From Archangium sp. (GTDB lineage: Bacteria > Myxococcota > Myxococcia > Myxococcales > Myxococcaceae), in contig JAEUJR010000594.1 in NCBI GenBank assembly GCA_016793585.1, forward strand, positions 1-9,534: a DNA stretch of 9,534 nucleotides, given 5' to 3'. The notes beneath the pieces were generated by a model. The model was not told the DNA's origin. It worked only from the letters and a program-made list of their open reading frames with translations, and did no database searches. A program made the translations under genes and the position numbers. Shown here in pieces: positions 3,633 to 9,534 of this stretch (the stretch's first letter is position 1; the number at the start of each line of letters is the position of its first letter).

Positions 3633-5961
3633 AGAGGTGGTTCATCACCACGCCGCAGCCGTTCACCGAGCCGGAGTTCGTCCACAAGCCGTCGGCGAAG
3701 CTGGTGTAGCCCTGCATGAAGTAGGAGCCGCCGCCGGTGATGGCCGTGCTCGTCCAGCCGAGGCAATCGTTCGAGCTGGCATCGCCGGTCGCCGTCGTGC
3801 CCGTGTAGACGTAGGCGAAGATCGTGGTGCCAAGCTCGGTGACGGCGATGGCGGCGTCGAGGGTGCCGTCGGTGAGGTCGGCGAAGTTGTCGGCCACCTT
3901 CGTTCCATTGGGCAACGCGTAGGGAATCGTCGATTGCGTGATGCGATTCTTCGCCGCAACGCCGCCACCCGAGAGCCAGGCCTTGTAGGTACCTGACAGA
4001 CCGCCCGCGATGGCGCGCTGCTGGCAGATGGCGTCTGCTCCGGTGAGGCCACCTGTGTTGCCCGTGGTGGTGGTCGACGTGACGAAGACGGTCTTGGCGT
4101 CGGTGCAGGCGCCGTTCGAGCAGATCGCCCCGGTCGCGCACTGGGCCGAGGTCGTGCACATCGTCGGGCACGAGGCGGCGGAGCCTGAGCAGCGGTAGGT
4201 CGCGCTGCAGGTGAGCATGGGCCCGATGAACGCGTCGGTCGGGCAGGCATCGGCGGAGCCGGTGCAGCTCTCGGCGAGATCGCAGACACCGGCGGCCGCG
4301 CGGCACACGAAGGTGTTGGGGCGCTTCACGTCGGCGGGACAGGTGGTCGCGCTCCCGCTGCAGGTCTCGGCGAGGTCGCAGGCGCCAGCGCTCGCACGGC
4401 AGACGAAGCCCGCGCTCTGCAGCGTGTCGGCCGGGCAGGCGTTCGCGGTGCCAGTGCAGGTCTCGGCGCGATCGCACGGTCCGACGGCGGCACGGCAGAT
4501 GGTGGTGGCTGGTTGCTTCGCGTCGGCGGGGCAGGCTGCGGCCGTTCCACTGCAGGTCTCGGCGGTGTCGCAGACACCCGCGCTCGCACGGCAGACGGTG
4601 GTGGCTGCGCTGAACCCGTCGGCCGGGCATGCGGTGCTCGCTCCGGAACACGACTCGGCGACGTCGCAGGGGCCCGCTGAAGGACGACAGACCTGGGTCG
4701 AACCGGCGAGCGTGTCGGCAGGGCAGGCCGCGCTGGCGCCAGAGCACGACTCGGCCACGTCACAGGCTCCGGCCGACGCACGACAGACCGTTCCCGAAGA
4801 GGCGAGCGCATCGACCGGGCACGTCGCGCTGATTCCCGAACACGACTCTGCGACGTCGCACGCTCCGGCAGCTGCGCGACACACCGTTCCCGACGAGGTG
4901 AACGAATCGACGGGGCACGCGGCGCTCGTTCCTGAACACGACTCGGCGACGTCACAGCTGCCTGCAGACGCACGGCACACGAAGGTCGAAGGACGCAGCC
5001 CGTCAGCCGGGCACGCCGCGCCCGTTCCAGAGCAGGTCTCGGCGACGTCGCAGAGCCCCGCGCTCGCACGACAGACGGTGGTCGCAGGCGAGAACGCGTC
5101 GGAGGGACAGACACCGGCGTTGCACGTCTCGGCGACGTCACAGGTGCCCGCTGCGGCACGACAGACCGTTCCGTTCGGGTGTGGCTGGCACGCGCGGGCG
5201 CCGTTGCAGAACCCCGTCATGCAGAGCGAGCCGATGCACTCGTTGTCGGGGTCGGTGCCACTCGAGACCGGCGCACAGACACCATTCGCAGCGCCCGTCT
5301 TCGCGCTGGAGCACGCCTCGCAGCTGCCGTTGCAGGCGACGTTGCAGCAGAAGCCGTCGACGCACGAGCCGCTCTGACATTGCGGAGAGGTCGTGCAGAC
5401 GCTCCCGTTCGCGAGGAGCGCACCGCCGCCTGCTGAGCCACCAGCCGTCGCTGAGCCTCCAGCCGTCGCAGCGCCTCCCGCCGTCGCTGAGCCTCCAGCC
5501 GTCGCCGTTCCTCCCGCCGTCGCCGTTCCTCCCGCCGTCGCGGCTCCTCCCGCCGTCGCGGTTCCTCCCGCCGTCACTGAGCCTCCCGCCGTCGCGGCTC
5601 CTCCCGCCGTCGCGGCTCCTCCCGCCGTCGCCGTTCCTCCAGCCGTCGCCGTTCCTCCAGCCGTCGCCGTTCCTCCAGCTGTCGCGGTTCCTCCCGCCGT
5701 CGCAGCGCCTCCCGCGTCACCACCGGCTGACGGTGCGCCACCACCCACCCCACCCGCCGCAGCCCCGCCGGCATTCGCCATTCCACCAGCGCTCGCACCT
5801 CCGGCTGTCGCGGTACCGCCTGCAGAAGAAGCCCCGCCTGCCGTGGGCGAGCCGCCTGCCGCGCCCGAACTTCCGCCGCCGGCTCCTGCGTCTGACTCCG
5901 AACCCGCACCACCACAGCCCACCAGCATCACCACGGCCAACCACGCAAACCGAGAGGTCAT
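3616..5961 (-). CDS. Surface lipoprotein: hexapeptide stalk, ten disintegrin-like Cys repeats, C-terminal DUF1554 domain
   Basis: This encodes 781 residues. A lipoprotein signal (MTSRFAWLAVVMLVGC) places the lipidated Cys at 16. Next come a Gly/Ala/Ser/Thr-rich low-complexity stalk (17-180), with 15 exact-length hexads of TATAGG type at 86-175, and a Cys-rich module with the CVDGFCCNxAC pattern (189-265). Ten ~32-residue repeats follow (267-584) with the pattern CRASAGxCDVAExCSGxxxACPAD, which resembles the disintegrin/ADAM Cys-rich fold. After a short Cys-rich linker, residues 624-781 (VFVTSTTTTGNTGGLTGADA to HLYCFEQ) match the DUF1554 C-type-lectin-like domain seen in Leptospira and myxobacterial proteins. 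Everything after Cys16 should be outside the cytoplasmic membrane, probably on the cell surface, with adhesion or ligand binding a plausible but unproven role. The ATG has no clear Shine-Dalgarno sequence; the signal peptide fixes the start. It is convergent with the DGPF gene, one base between stops. Confidence 0.93.
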   Translation of the reverse strand: MTSRFAWLAVVMLVGCGGAGSESDAGAGGGSSGAAGGSPTAGGASSAGGTATAGGASAGGMANAGGAAAGGVGGGAPSAGGDAGGAATAGGTATAGGTATAGGTATAGGTATAGGAATAGGAATAGGSVTAGGTATAGGAATAGGTATAGGTATAGGSATAGGAATAGGSATAGGSAGGGALLANGSVCTTSPQCQSGSCVDGFCCNVACNGSCEACSSAKTGAANGVCAPVSSGTDPDNECIGSLCMTGFCNGARACQPHPNGTVCRAAAGTCDVAETCNAGVCPSDAFSPATTVCRASAGLCDVAETCSGTGAACPADGLRPSTFVCRASAGSCDVAESCSGTSAACPVDSFTSSGTVCRAAAGACDVAESCSGISATCPVDALASSGTVCRASAGACDVAESCSGASAACPADTLAGSTQVCRPSAGPCDVAESCSGASTACPADGFSAATTVCRASAGVCDTAETCSGTAAACPADAKQPATTICRAAVGPCDRAETCTGTANACPADTLQSAGFVCRASAGACDLAETCSGSATTCPADVKRPNTFVCRAAAGVCDLAESCTGSADACPTDAFIGPMLTCSATYRCSGSAASCPTMCTTSAQCATGAICSNGACTDAKTVFVTSTTTTGNTGGLTGADAICQQRAIAGGLSGTYKAWLSGGGVAAKNRITQSTIPYALPNGTKVADNFADLTDGTLDAAIAVTELGTTIFAYVYTGTTATGDASSNDCLGWTSTAITGGGSYFMQGYTSFADGLWTNSGSVNGCGVVMNHLYCFEQ
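4210..5163 (-). repeat. Ten ~96-bp tandem repeats encoding Cys-rich modules
   Basis: Ten copies of a roughly 32-codon unit lie inside the surface lipoprotein gene (the first copy is shorter, about 30 codons). Each encodes CR-x-x-x-G-x-CD-x-AE-x-C-x-G ... CP-x-D with a variable 8-10 residue tail before the next Cys. The spacing of the five Cys residues is kept in every unit, while the tails differ. Diverged copies suggest old duplication under selection for the disulfide framework. A partial eleventh unit (CSATYRCSGSAASCP) follows. Confidence 0.9.
5437..5706 (-). repeat. Fifteen 18-bp tandem repeats encoding a (T/A/S)ATAGG stalk
   Basis: Exactly 15 units of 18 bp encode residues 86-175 of the surface lipoprotein, mostly TATAGG or AATAGG with one SVTAGG and three SATAGG-type units. 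The first residue of each unit varies, while Ala-Gly-Gly is constant. Unit length is a multiple of three, so gain or loss of copies changes stalk length without a frameshift. The favoured codons are ACG, GCG and GGA. Less regular Gly/Ala repeats extend the stalk N-terminally. Confidence 0.92.
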
Positions 5962-6049
5962 GCGCGCAAGTACCGGCTCGGCCGGAATTGGATCTCACCA
6001 GCGAGTTTTCCCGGTTGCGCAGGCTTCACCACACCCGGCGACACCCGCG
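5962..6049 (-). promoter_or_regulatory. Intergenic region upstream of the surface lipoprotein gene
   Basis: These 88 bases separate the alpha/beta hydrolase stop codon from the lipoprotein start on the same strand. CCGGC-TCG-GCCGG (5973-5985) is a 5-bp GC stem with a 3-base loop, 12 bases upstream of the ATG, and no Shine-Dalgarno is visible there. The region presumably carries the lipoprotein promoter, but I could not pick out a convincing -35/-10 pair or terminator. Confidence 0.25.
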
Positions 6050-7042
6050 TCAGTGCGCGCGCGTCGCGTGGGCCTTGAGGAACTCGGCGACGCGGGGAAA
6101 CAGCTCGTCAGGCGCGCGCCGGCCCAGCACGAGATCGCCGTGGCCCGCGTCGTAGGTGAAGCCGCTCATCAGGCTCACCGTCAGCTCGGTCACCGGTCCA
6201 CCGAGGTGCTTCGCGGCGAGGTGTGCTGACTGCGGGGGCGCCAGGAAATCACGCACGCCGGCGACGAGCAGCACCGGCACCTTCACCGCGTCGAGGTGGG
6301 CGAGGTAGTCGAAGCCATCTTCTCCATCGAAGCGGCCCGTCGAGACCCACCGCACGAACTGCTGCAGCACGCCGTGCGGCACGTCGGCCACCACCGAGCG
6401 CAACGCCTGACGAATCACGCCGTCGTCGACGTTGTCGCGGTTGAGCAGGTACTTGCCGATGGGCTCGGGCGGCAGGCCGATGGGAATCGCGGCGCGCGCC
6501 ATCATCGCCAGCGGCGCCACCTTGAAGCGCAACAGCGGCTGCACGAGCTCGACGAAGCGCTGCACGCCGGGCTGGTGCTCGAAGGTGAAGGGGCTGCCCA
6601 GCGCGACGAGCGCCTTGAACGGAGCCTGCGGCAACCGAGCCAGATGCGCGAACGGCAACAGCCCACCGCGGGAGTGCCCGGCGAAGAACGCGCGCGTCGG
6701 GCCCGTCGAGAGCACCGCCCGCAGCGCCGCCGTCACGTCGTGCGTGGCCTCGAGATCGAACGTGCTGTCGTCGCCGCTCCCGCCGAGCCCGTGGCCACGC
6801 AGCTCGAGCACCCACGTCTCGAAGCCGCGCCGCGCGAGATAGCGGGCCAACGAATAGCGCTCGTCGAAGTCGAGGTTGAACCGGTTGGTCGCGAGGCTAT
6901 GGCCGAGAATGACGGGCTCGACGAAGCGGGAGTCTCCTCTCGGGTGGTACCGCCCGAGCGCCACCGCGCTGCCATCGTCGGTCGCGACCCGGAAGAGCTG
7001 GTCAGGCGAGAAGACGAGCGGCTGCGGAAGACGAACGGGCAC
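6050..7042 (-). CDS. Alpha/beta-fold hydrolase
   Basis: The 330-residue product has the alpha/beta hydrolase landmarks in order: an oxyanion-loop strand (VEPVILGHSLATNRFNLD, 41-58), a conserved LELRGHGLGGSG (79-90), the nucleophile elbow GHSRGG with Ser124, a likely acid Asp265 in AGVRDFLAPP, and the catalytic His301 in DAGHGDLVLG. Residues 160-245 form the helical lid. There is no signal peptide, so it should act in the cytoplasm on an unidentified ester or related bond. The ERYSLARYLARRGFETWVLELRGHG segment resembles the lipase/PHA-synthase-like branch of the superfamily. The start is GTG at 7042, with GAGGGG (complement of 7049-7054) 6 nt upstream, inside the end of the metallophosphoesterase gene. 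The 3-base gap between the two genes argues for co-transcription and translational coupling. The fold is secure; substrate unknown. Confidence 0.93.
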   Translation of the reverse strand: MPVRLPQPLVFSPDQLFRVATDDGSAVALGRYHPRGDSRFVEPVILGHSLATNRFNLDFDERYSLARYLARRGFETWVLELRGHGLGGSGDDSTFDLEATHDVTAALRAVLSTGPTRAFFAGHSRGGLLPFAHLARLPQAPFKALVALGSPFTFEHQPGVQRFVELVQPLLRFKVAPLAMMARAAIPIGLPPEPIGKYLLNRDNVDDGVIRQALRSVVADVPHGVLQQFVRWVSTGRFDGEDGFDYLAHLDAVKVPVLLVAGVRDFLAPPQSAHLAAKHLGGPVTELTVSLMSGFTYDAGHGDLVLGRRAPDELFPRVAEFLKAHATRAH

Positions 7043-7045
7043 GGC

Positions 7046-7783
7046 TCACCCCTCGTGGAGCAGCACGGGCTTGAAGCCCGCCGCGTCGCAGCTCGCGAGC
7101 ACGTACTTCACGCCCGCGTGCGGCCCCTGAAACCCGACGCCGATGCCGGTGCCGTGCAGGTGGCCGTACACGCAGATGGCCGGCTGCCACGCCTCGAGCA
7201 CCTTCGAGAAGGCGGTCTCGATGCCGTTCGAATACAGCGGCGGAAAGTGCACCGCGCAGATGCGAATCGCGGGTGACGAGCGCTTCGACTCCTTCGTCTG
7301 CGCGTCCTTGATCGAGAGCGAGAGCCGGTTCGACTCGCGCTCGATGTAGTCGGGCTTCTGCACCTCGTCGCCCATCTCGCCGCCGGGCATCGGAGGGGCT
7401 TCGGGCGCCGTCCACAGCCGCGAGCCCGCGATGATGAACGGGCCGACTTCGACCGCTCCATTCTGGATGAAGCCGATGAAGCTCTTGTACGGCTCGAAGA
7501 GCTTCTTGAGCTTGGCGCTGCTGTCACCCCACCAGAAGTCGTGGTTGCCGCGCAGCAGCACCTTCTGGCCCGGCCGCGCGTCGAGCCACGCAAGATCGTC
7601 GAGCACCTCGGTGGTGCGCGTCGCCCACGAGATGTCACCGGCGACGATGACGACGTCGTCGGGCTTCACCAGCTCGTCCCACGCCTGGCGCAGCGGCTCG
7701 GGGTGATTCACCCAGCCGAAGCGGTCCATGTCCTTCTTCCGCGTCGAAGGCAGGTGCGTGTCACCGATGGCGAAGAGGCGCAT
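7046..7783 (-). CDS. Calcineurin-like metallophosphoesterase
   Basis: The 245-residue protein carries the full set of two-metal phosphoesterase motifs: GDTH (Asp8, His10), GD at 49-50 (VAGDISWA), GNHD at 79-82 (Asn80, His81), His179 in AVHFPP, and GHLH at 207-210 (His208, His210). The N-terminus MRLFAIGDTHL begins directly with the first metal-binding strand, which is why ATG at 7783 is chosen over an upstream GTG at 7810 that would add nine residues. No Shine-Dalgarno is clear. The sequence resembles the COG1768 group of predicted cytoplasmic phosphohydrolases (pattern DISWA and GNHDFWW). It has no signal peptide or membrane segment. It sits 42 bases after tetR and 3 bases before the hydrolase gene, so all three are likely one transcript. 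The natural substrate cannot be read from the sequence. Confidence 0.94.
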   Translation of the reverse strand: MRLFAIGDTHLPSTRKKDMDRFGWVNHPEPLRQAWDELVKPDDVVIVAGDISWATRTTEVLDDLAWLDARPGQKVLLRGNHDFWWGDSSAKLKKLFEPYKSFIGFIQNGAVEVGPFIIAGSRLWTAPEAPPMPGGEMGDEVQKPDYIERESNRLSLSIKDAQTKESKRSSPAIRICAVHFPPLYSNGIETAFSKVLEAWQPAICVYGHLHGTGIGVGFQGPHAGVKYVLASCDAAGFKPVLLHEG

Positions 7784-7825
7784 GTCGCGAACGCTTGTAG
7801 CAGCGCCCACGGTTCACGCCATGGC

Positions 7826-8470
7826 TCAGCGGGGGCGAAGCCCGTCGACGAGCCGGCGCATCACGGTGCGAGCCGAGCTCGCGGCCTCGTCGGCGCCAAG
7901 CTCGAACGGACCCAGCAGCTGATCGTCGAGCAACAACGTCGCCTGCCCATGAATGAGGGCCCACGCCGACATCACCGAGGCGTTCAGCTCGTCGTTGCGA
8001 ACGGCTCCGGCTTCGGCCGCCTCGCGCACCACGTCGCGCAGCACCTCGAGCGCTTCGAAGGCCGCCTCGGACAGCCCCGGAAACTGCGTGAACGGTTTGA
8101 GCGCAGAATCGAACATCACGCGAAACGCGCCGGCCGACTCGAGCGCGAAGGTGACGTAGGCGACGCCGACTTCGATCAGCCGGGCTTCGGGGCCGCTCGT
8201 CTTGGCGACGGCCTCGGCCAGCTTCCCTTTCAGCGCTGAAAACCCTCGCACCGCGACCTCGGCGAGGAGCGCAGTCTTCGAGGCGAAGTGCCGGTACGCA
8301 GCGGCGTGCGAGACCCCGGCGAGCTTCGCCACGTCGCGCAGCGGCAGGTCGATGCTGCCCGACTTCGCGATGGAGCGCTCAGCGGCCAGCACCAGGGCGT
8401 CTTTGAGGTTGCCGTGGTGGTACCGGCCTCCCTCCTTCTTGAGCCGCACCCGTTCATCAGCCGGTCGCAT
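7826..8470 (-). CDS. TetR/AcrR-family transcriptional regulator with WHG-type C-terminal domain
   Basis: The 214-residue protein has an N-terminal TetR DNA-binding domain: the entry helix RYHHGNLKDALVLAAERSI (16-34), then the helix-turn-helix at about 44-63 (LRDVAKLAGVSHAAAYRHF) and the typical SKTALLAEVAVRGF helix. The YHHG signature and AWALIHGQATLLL (169-181) in the ligand-binding half point to the TetR_C WHG subgroup. The start is taken at ATG 8468-8470. Upstream in-frame starts would run through the double palindrome described at 8497-8537 and add an unconserved leader. It is divergent from the MBL-fold lipoprotein gene and probably heads the tetR-phosphoesterase-hydrolase operon. Autoregulation through the adjacent palindromes is inferred from position. 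It most likely represses both directions until a small hydrophobic ligand binds; the ligand is unknown. Confidence 0.93.
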   Translation of the reverse strand: MRPADERVRLKKEGGRYHHGNLKDALVLAAERSIAKSGSIDLPLRDVAKLAGVSHAAAYRHFASKTALLAEVAVRGFSALKGKLAEAVAKTSGPEARLIEVGVAYVTFALESAGAFRVMFDSALKPFTQFPGLSEAAFEALEVLRDVVREAAEAGAVRNDELNASVMSAWALIHGQATLLLDDQLLGPFELGADEAASSARTVMRRLVDGLRPR

Positions 8471-8496
8471 GCCGACGACCCTATCTGCCGGCGCCC

Positions 8497-8537
8497 ATGT
8501 TGCCAACGGAAACATCATATGTTACCAACGGCAACAT
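8497..8537. promoter_or_regulatory. Two tandem 19-bp palindromes, probable TetR operators
   Basis: Site 1 (8497-8515) is ATGTTGCCAACGGAAACAT and site 2 (8519-8537) is ATGTTACCAACGGCAACAT. Each is an imperfect palindrome of ATGTTGCC-AAC-GGCAACAT with one mismatch, in opposite halves. Their centres are 22 bp apart, about two helical turns, so two repressor dimers would sit on the same DNA face. The sites fill most of the 65-base tetR/MBL gap, and site 2 overlaps the MBL ATG (8536-8538). A possible plus-strand promoter TTGCCA-N17-TACCAA (8500-8528) lies inside them, and a minus-strand TTGGCA-N17-TAGGGT (8506 to 8478) faces tetR. These promoter calls are tentative. Confidence 0.75.
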
Positions 8538-9288
8538 GAGACCCCTGATCGTGGTGATGGCGGTGATGTCGAGCGGTTGTTTCCCCGAGACGGCGAGTCG
8601 CACGGTGGGAGGTGTGCGGGTCGTCACGCTTCAGTACGAGTACACGAACGCGCACGCGTTGATCGGGCCTGAAGGGCAGATCGTGCTGGTCGACTCGGGC
8701 TTCGAGCGGAACACCGCAGCGCTCGAGCGGGGCCTGAAGGAGAGCGGGCTCGATGCGAAGCAGGTCGTGGCAGTGGTGCTGACGCACGGGCACCCCGACC
8801 ACGCTGGCGGCGCGAAGCACTTTCAGGAGCAGGGTGCCGTCGTCATCGCGGGAGCCGGCGACGCGCAGATGTTGAGCGAAGGAAAGAACGAGGTTCCGCT
8901 CTGCCCGACGAATGGTGATGCGCGCGCGCGGCTGGCGGCTGATCAGGCAGAGCACCACGAGGGAGTGAACGCCGACGTGCTGGTGACGGAGCGGCTCTCG
9001 TTGCTCGCGCGAACAGGCGTCGATGCCGAGGTGATGCCAGTCGCGGGCCATACGCCCGGGTCGCTGGTGGTGAAGGCCGGTCAGAGCCTGTTCGTGGGCG
9101 ACCTGCTCCGGGGGAGCGTGTTCGGGAGCGACGCGGAGGTGCACTTCTACATGTGCGATCTCGAGGACAACGTGCGTGACGTGCAGGGCCTGCTCGCCGA
9201 GTGGCCTGAGGTGTCGACGTGGTTCGTCGGGCACTTCGGTCCGCTGACGCGTGGCGCGGTGGAGGCGAAGTTCGCGCGCGGGCAGTAG
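8536..9288 (+). CDS. Metallo-beta-lactamase-fold hydrolase with a lipoprotein signal
   Basis: The 250-residue protein has the MBL-superfamily metal ligands: THGHPDHAGG at 83-92 (His84, His86, Asp88, His89), His172 in VAGHTPGS, Asp189 in LFVGDLL and His233 in VGHFGP. The fold serves many hydrolases (lactonases, glyoxalase II-like thioesterases, beta-lactamases), and nothing here selects one; it should not be called an antibiotic-resistance enzyme. MRPLIVVMAVMSSGC is a short lipoprotein signal with the lipidated Cys at 15, so the enzyme should be anchored outside the cytoplasm. The frame is open from 8497, but ATG 8536 is the only start giving a signal peptide. No Shine-Dalgarno precedes it, so the mRNA could be leaderless. 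It is divergent from tetR, with the operator over its start, and followed after 10 bases by another lipoprotein gene, likely in the same transcript. Confidence 0.92.
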   Translation: MRPLIVVMAVMSSGCFPETASRTVGGVRVVTLQYEYTNAHALIGPEGQIVLVDSGFERNTAALERGLKESGLDAKQVVAVVLTHGHPDHAGGAKHFQEQGAVVIAGAGDAQMLSEGKNEVPLCPTNGDARARLAADQAEHHEGVNADVLVTERLSLLARTGVDAEVMPVAGHTPGSLVVKAGQSLFVGDLLRGSVFGSDAEVHFYMCDLEDNVRDVQGLLAEWPEVSTWFVGHFGPLTRGAVEAKFARGQ

Positions 9289-9298
9289 AACTCTCTGT

Positions 9299-9534
9299 AT
9301 GCGCGGATTCGTCGGGTTGCTCGCGGTGCTTCTCGTCAGTGCGTGTCCTCCCGGCGATCCGGGGCCTGACGGTGGTGGAGGGGGTGCTGCGACTGCTGGC
9401 GGAACTGCGACTGCTGGCGGAACTGCGACTGCTGGCGGGACTGCGACTGCTGGCGGGACTGCGACTGCTGGCGGGACTGCGACTGCTGGCGGGACTGCGA
9501 CTGCTGGCGGAACTGCGACTGCTGGCGGGACTGC
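9299..9534 (+). CDS. N-terminal part of a TATAGG-repeat lipoprotein (truncated by window edge)
   Basis: The ATG at 9299-9301 opens a frame that runs off the right edge after 78 codons. MRGFVGLLAVLLVSAC is a lipoprotein signal with Cys at residue 16, followed by PPGDPGPDGGGGG and then a hexapeptide stalk of AATAGG and TATAGG units. The stalk has the same peptide as the large lipoprotein at 3616-5961, so a globular surface domain probably follows beyond the window. Start 10 bases after the MBL stop codon, without a strong Shine-Dalgarno, suggests co-transcription and coupling with that gene. The gene's existence is well supported by signal peptide and repeat; what its missing domain does cannot be told. 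Confidence 0.85.
   Translation, partial: MRGFVGLLAVLLVSACPPGDPGPDGGGGGAATAGGTATAGGTATAGGTATAGGTATAGGTATAGGTATAGGTATAGGT
9386..9534 (+). repeat. 18-bp tandem repeats encoding TATAGG (8 full copies plus a partial)
   Basis: Eight complete 18-bp units and 5 bases of a ninth reach the window end. The unit is ACTGCGACTGCTGGCGGN, with copy 1 beginning GCT instead of ACT. The only other variation is the last base of the unit, which over copies 1-8 reads A, A, G, G, G, G, A, G. The near-identity indicates recent duplication or conversion. Codons (ACT, GCG, ACT, GCT, GGC, GGA/GGG) differ from those used for the same peptide in the other lipoprotein gene. Confidence 0.95.

Noticed and set aside
3506..4747. 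Minus-strand 413-codon Arg/His-rich frame
   Set aside because: It is an out-of-frame reading of the same repeats and crosses into the antisense of the DGPF gene; its composition is not that of a protein gene.
4211..5377. Plus-strand 388-codon frame with repeated SAGQ/SATSQ segments
   Set aside because: The apparent repeats are the antisense reading of the ten Cys-rich repeats of the surface lipoprotein.
5393..6229. Plus-strand Pro-Pro-Ala-Val-Ala repeat protein
   Set aside because: It is the exact antisense of the TATAGG stalk and signal region of the lipoprotein on the minus strand. It has no signal peptide, domain or ribosome binding site of its own.
6296..7276. Plus-strand 326-codon frame opposite the hydrolase and phosphoesterase
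   Set aside because: It is a GC-rich shadow of two genes whose catalytic motifs are intact on the minus strand.
7784..7810. Upstream GTG start for the metallophosphoesterase
   Set aside because: The added residues are not part of the fold; the ATG at 7783 begins directly with the first metal-binding strand.
8497..8535. Upstream ATG start for the MBL-fold protein at 8497
   Set aside because: It lies in the operator, adds polar residues ahead of the signal peptide and would abolish the lipoprotein signal.
8536..9288. Beta-lactamase resistance gene
   Set aside because: The metal-binding motif is shared by the entire MBL superfamily and nothing in the sequence points to beta-lactam hydrolysis.
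9386..9534. CRISPR-like repeat array
   Set aside because: The units are contiguous 18-bp coding repeats in frame with a lipoprotein, without unique spacers.

Overview
The window is about two-thirds G+C, gene-dense, and looks like a chromosomal segment from a myxobacterium (Myxococcota, probably the Myxococcaceae/Archangiaceae group). This is an inference. It rests on codon use, several secreted lipoproteins with TATAGG-type hexapeptide stalks, disintegrin-like Cys-rich repeats joined to a DUF1554 (lectin-like) domain, and an ECF42 sigma factor beside a DGPF/YCII protein. I see no tRNA, rRNA, CRISPR array, IS element or phage gene. No gene-free stretch exceeds 300 bases.

Layout. On the minus strand at the left are the 5' end of a Cys-containing lipoprotein (1-142, cut by the window edge), a two-pass membrane protein (266-1054) and a 65-residue protein with an excellent ribosome binding site (1150-1347). 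Diverging from these on the plus strand is an ECF42-type sigma factor with a TPR-like C-terminal extension (1504-2754). It is followed by a two-domain YCII/DGPF protein (2841-3614). The gap between them holds a close match to the ECF42 target promoter as I recall it (TGTCGA-N17-CGAC), then a 30-base inverted repeat near the predicted transcript start. Sigma factor, promoter and DGPF target therefore form a compact self-contained regulatory unit. Convergent to it with a single base between the stop codons is a 781-residue surface lipoprotein on the minus strand (3616-5961): lipobox, 15 hexapeptide repeats, 10 Cys-rich repeats, DUF1554 domain.

The right third holds a probable minus-strand operon: TetR/AcrR regulator (7826-8470), metallophosphoesterase (7046-7783) and alpha/beta hydrolase (6050-7042). 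Divergent from tetR is a lipoprotein with a metallo-beta-lactamase fold (8536-9288). After 10 bases comes the start of a second TATAGG-repeat lipoprotein (9299 to the window end). The 65 bases between tetR and the MBL gene carry two tandem copies of a 19-bp imperfect palindrome with centres 22 bp apart, and the second overlaps the MBL start codon. This is a strong candidate for the TetR operator, controlling both directions.

The most interesting points are the ECF42 promoter-hairpin-DGPF module, the phased double operator over a start codon that lacks a Shine-Dalgarno sequence, and two lipoproteins that encode the same hexapeptide stalk with different codons, each internally homogenised. I found no clearly new defence or mobile system.
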